Origin: an uncultured Ruminococcus sp.
GTDB taxonomy: Bacteria > Bacillota > Clostridia > Oscillospirales > Ruminococcaceae
DNA length: 5,895 bases
Assembly (NCBI GenBank): GCA_947174625.1
Contig: CAMWJT010000088.1
Coordinates: 1 to 5,895 of the forward strand
Direction: 5' to 3'
This document shows positions 4,880 through 5,895 of the stretch, piece after piece. Within the stretch, counting starts at the first letter, position 1. Every line of letters begins with the position of its first letter. Made by a program: the position numbers and the translations under genes. The notes beneath the pieces were generated by a model. The model was given only the letters and a program-made list of their open reading frames with translations. It did no database searches and was not told the DNA's origin.

Positions 4880-5875
4880 ATGACGCACCTGAACATTCAC
4901 AATCATTCTCATCAGGCACAGGAAAAAATTTTGCGTGTGCAGATCCGTCAGCCGGAACTTCAAAAAATGCTGACTGAAATTCAGAAAGCCGTCAACGGTA
5001 AAAATGATGTGATTTTTAAAGTATTGCTTACCATTCTGGCAGGCGGACATATTTTGCTGGAAGATATGCCGGGTGTTGGAAAGACAACTCTGGCACTTGC
5101 AATCTCCCGGACAATGGAGCTGTCCTGCAAACGAATTCAGTTCACACCGGATGTTCTTCCTACAGATGTCACAGGATTTACCATGTATCAGAAAAGCAAT
5201 GATAAATTTGTATTCCGGAAAGGTGCGGCATTCTGCAATCTTCTGCTTGCAGACGAAATCAACCGGACTTCCAGTAAGACACAATCTGCATTGCTGGAAC
5301 TGATGGAAGAAGGCGCTGTTACGATTGACGGCATGACATATCCGCTTCCAGATCCGCATATTGTCATTGCGACACAGAATCCGATTACCTGCGTCGGCAC
5401 ACAGAAGCTTCCAGAATCGCAGATGGATCGTTTTTTTGTTCGGTTATCTCTCGGTTATCCGTCTCCGGAACATGAAATTGCGTTGCTGAAAGCAAGACAG
5501 GGTACAGATCCATTGGACGATGTGGAATCCTCCGCAGATACAGAAACGCTTCTGGAAATGCGCCGGGAAGTGAATCATGTCTATGTCAGTGACATGATTT
5601 ATCAATATATTGTCGATCTGGTACAGGCAACCAGGAATCACCCGGAAATCCGCCTGGGGATCAGTCCCCGTGGTTCTCTGGCACTGATGCAGATGGCAAA
5701 ATCCTGTGCATGGGCGCAGGGACGGGATTATCTGCTTCCGGATGATGTTTCTTTCATCTGTGCGGATGTATTCTGTCACAGGCTTCTCCTGCATGGAACG
5801 GACGGCAGTCCGGAACGCAGCCGGAAAATTGTGAAAGAAATTTTGTCGGCTGTTCCTGTTCCGGAATCAGAATAA
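4880..5875 (+). CDS. MoxR-family AAA+ ATPase
   Basis: AAA+ ATPase of 331 residues, close to the usual MoxR length of about 310-330, predicted cytoplasmic. MoxR proteins act as chaperone-like ATPases that help assemble or activate partner proteins, often ones with VWA domains; the client here is unknown. Visible motifs: Walker A PGVGKTT (64-70, K68), the family segment FTPDVLPTDVTGF (88-100), Walker B LLLADEINR (121-129, D125/E126), sensor 1 ATQNP (164-168, N167), arginine-finger region DRF (183-185, R184) and sensor 2 SPRGS (262-266, R264), with the C-terminal lid helices after it. The usual GTYPLPEAQLDRF is here GTQKLPESQMDRF, a variant I associate with clostridial members. The N-terminus is mildly His-rich (five His in the first 11 residues). 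The start is ATG at 4880, with AAAGGA at 7 bases. It is divergent from the SseB-family gene. A DUF58/VWA gene would be expected next, outside the window. Confidence 0.93.
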   Translation: MTHLNIHNHSHQAQEKILRVQIRQPELQKMLTEIQKAVNGKNDVIFKVLLTILAGGHILLEDMPGVGKTTLALAISRTMELSCKRIQFTPDVLPTDVTGFTMYQKSNDKFVFRKGAAFCNLLLADEINRTSSKTQSALLELMEEGAVTIDGMTYPLPDPHIVIATQNPITCVGTQKLPESQMDRFFVRLSLGYPSPEHEIALLKARQGTDPLDDVESSADTETLLEMRREVNHVYVSDMIYQYIVDLVQATRNHPEIRLGISPRGSLALMQMAKSCAWAQGRDYLLPDDVSFICADVFCHRLLLHGTDGSPERSRKIVKEILSAVPVPESE

Positions 5876-5892
5876 ATTAGAGAATAAATAGT

Positions 5893-5895
5893 ATG
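5893..5895 (+). other. Possible start codon of the next gene
   Basis: An ATG forms the last three bases, 17 bases after the MoxR stop. Such close spacing would suit an operon partner. The bases before it (AGAGAAT further upstream) make only a weak ribosome binding site, so this may not be a real start. Confidence 0.25.

Noticed and set aside
4853..5359. 168-codon open frame antisense to the MoxR gene
   Set aside because: It lies opposite strongly conserved AAA+ motifs, has no recognisable domain, and is rich in Cys, His and Gln as expected for a shadow frame.

Overview
The window looks like a piece of chromosome from a Gram-positive clostridium, most likely a Ruminococcus-like member of the Oscillospiraceae. 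This is an inference. It rests on near-perfect SigA-type promoters with extended -10 boxes, purine-rich ribosome binding sites (AGGAGG, GGAG, AAAGGA), the ArsR-regulated type of metal ATPase, an SseB-family protein with a Lys/Gly/Phe tail, and the clostridial form of a MoxR ATPase. No rRNA, tRNA, CRISPR array, insertion sequence or phage gene is visible.

Layout from left to right. (1) 3-419, plus strand: the 3' part of a small, AT-rich membrane protein gene whose start lies outside the window. (2) 445-479: a hairpin terminator between convergent genes, probably working in both directions. (3) 502-3261, minus strand: a 919-residue P1B-type ATPase for Zn/Cd/Pb export (CadA/ZntA type). It has three N-terminal metal-binding domains, two of them near-identical tandem copies, plus a Cys-rich linker and a His-rich linker. 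(4) 3262-3367: a consensus promoter with an ArsR/SmtB-like operator over its start site. (5) 3368-4627, minus strand: an SseB-family protein of 419 residues with an apparently duplicated N-terminal domain. (6) 4628-4879: a divergent promoter region in which two nearly identical promoters face away from each other. (7) 4880-5875, plus strand: a MoxR-family AAA+ ATPase. (8) 5876-5895: a short tail ending in ATG, possibly the start of the next gene.

How the parts work together. The ATPase forms a self-contained metal-export unit: its own strong promoter, a metal-sensor-type operator, the pump and a terminator. No regulator gene lies in the window, so the sensor must be encoded elsewhere. The SseB and MoxR genes share a divergent control region. 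The MoxR ATPase probably starts an operon running out of the window, since these ATPases usually sit with DUF58/VWA partners.

Most of the window is ordinary housekeeping or metal-stress chromosome. I see no clear evidence for a new multi-gene system. The points most worth checking are the recently duplicated metal-binding domain, the Cys-rich linker, the operator without a local regulator, and the mirror-image promoter pair.
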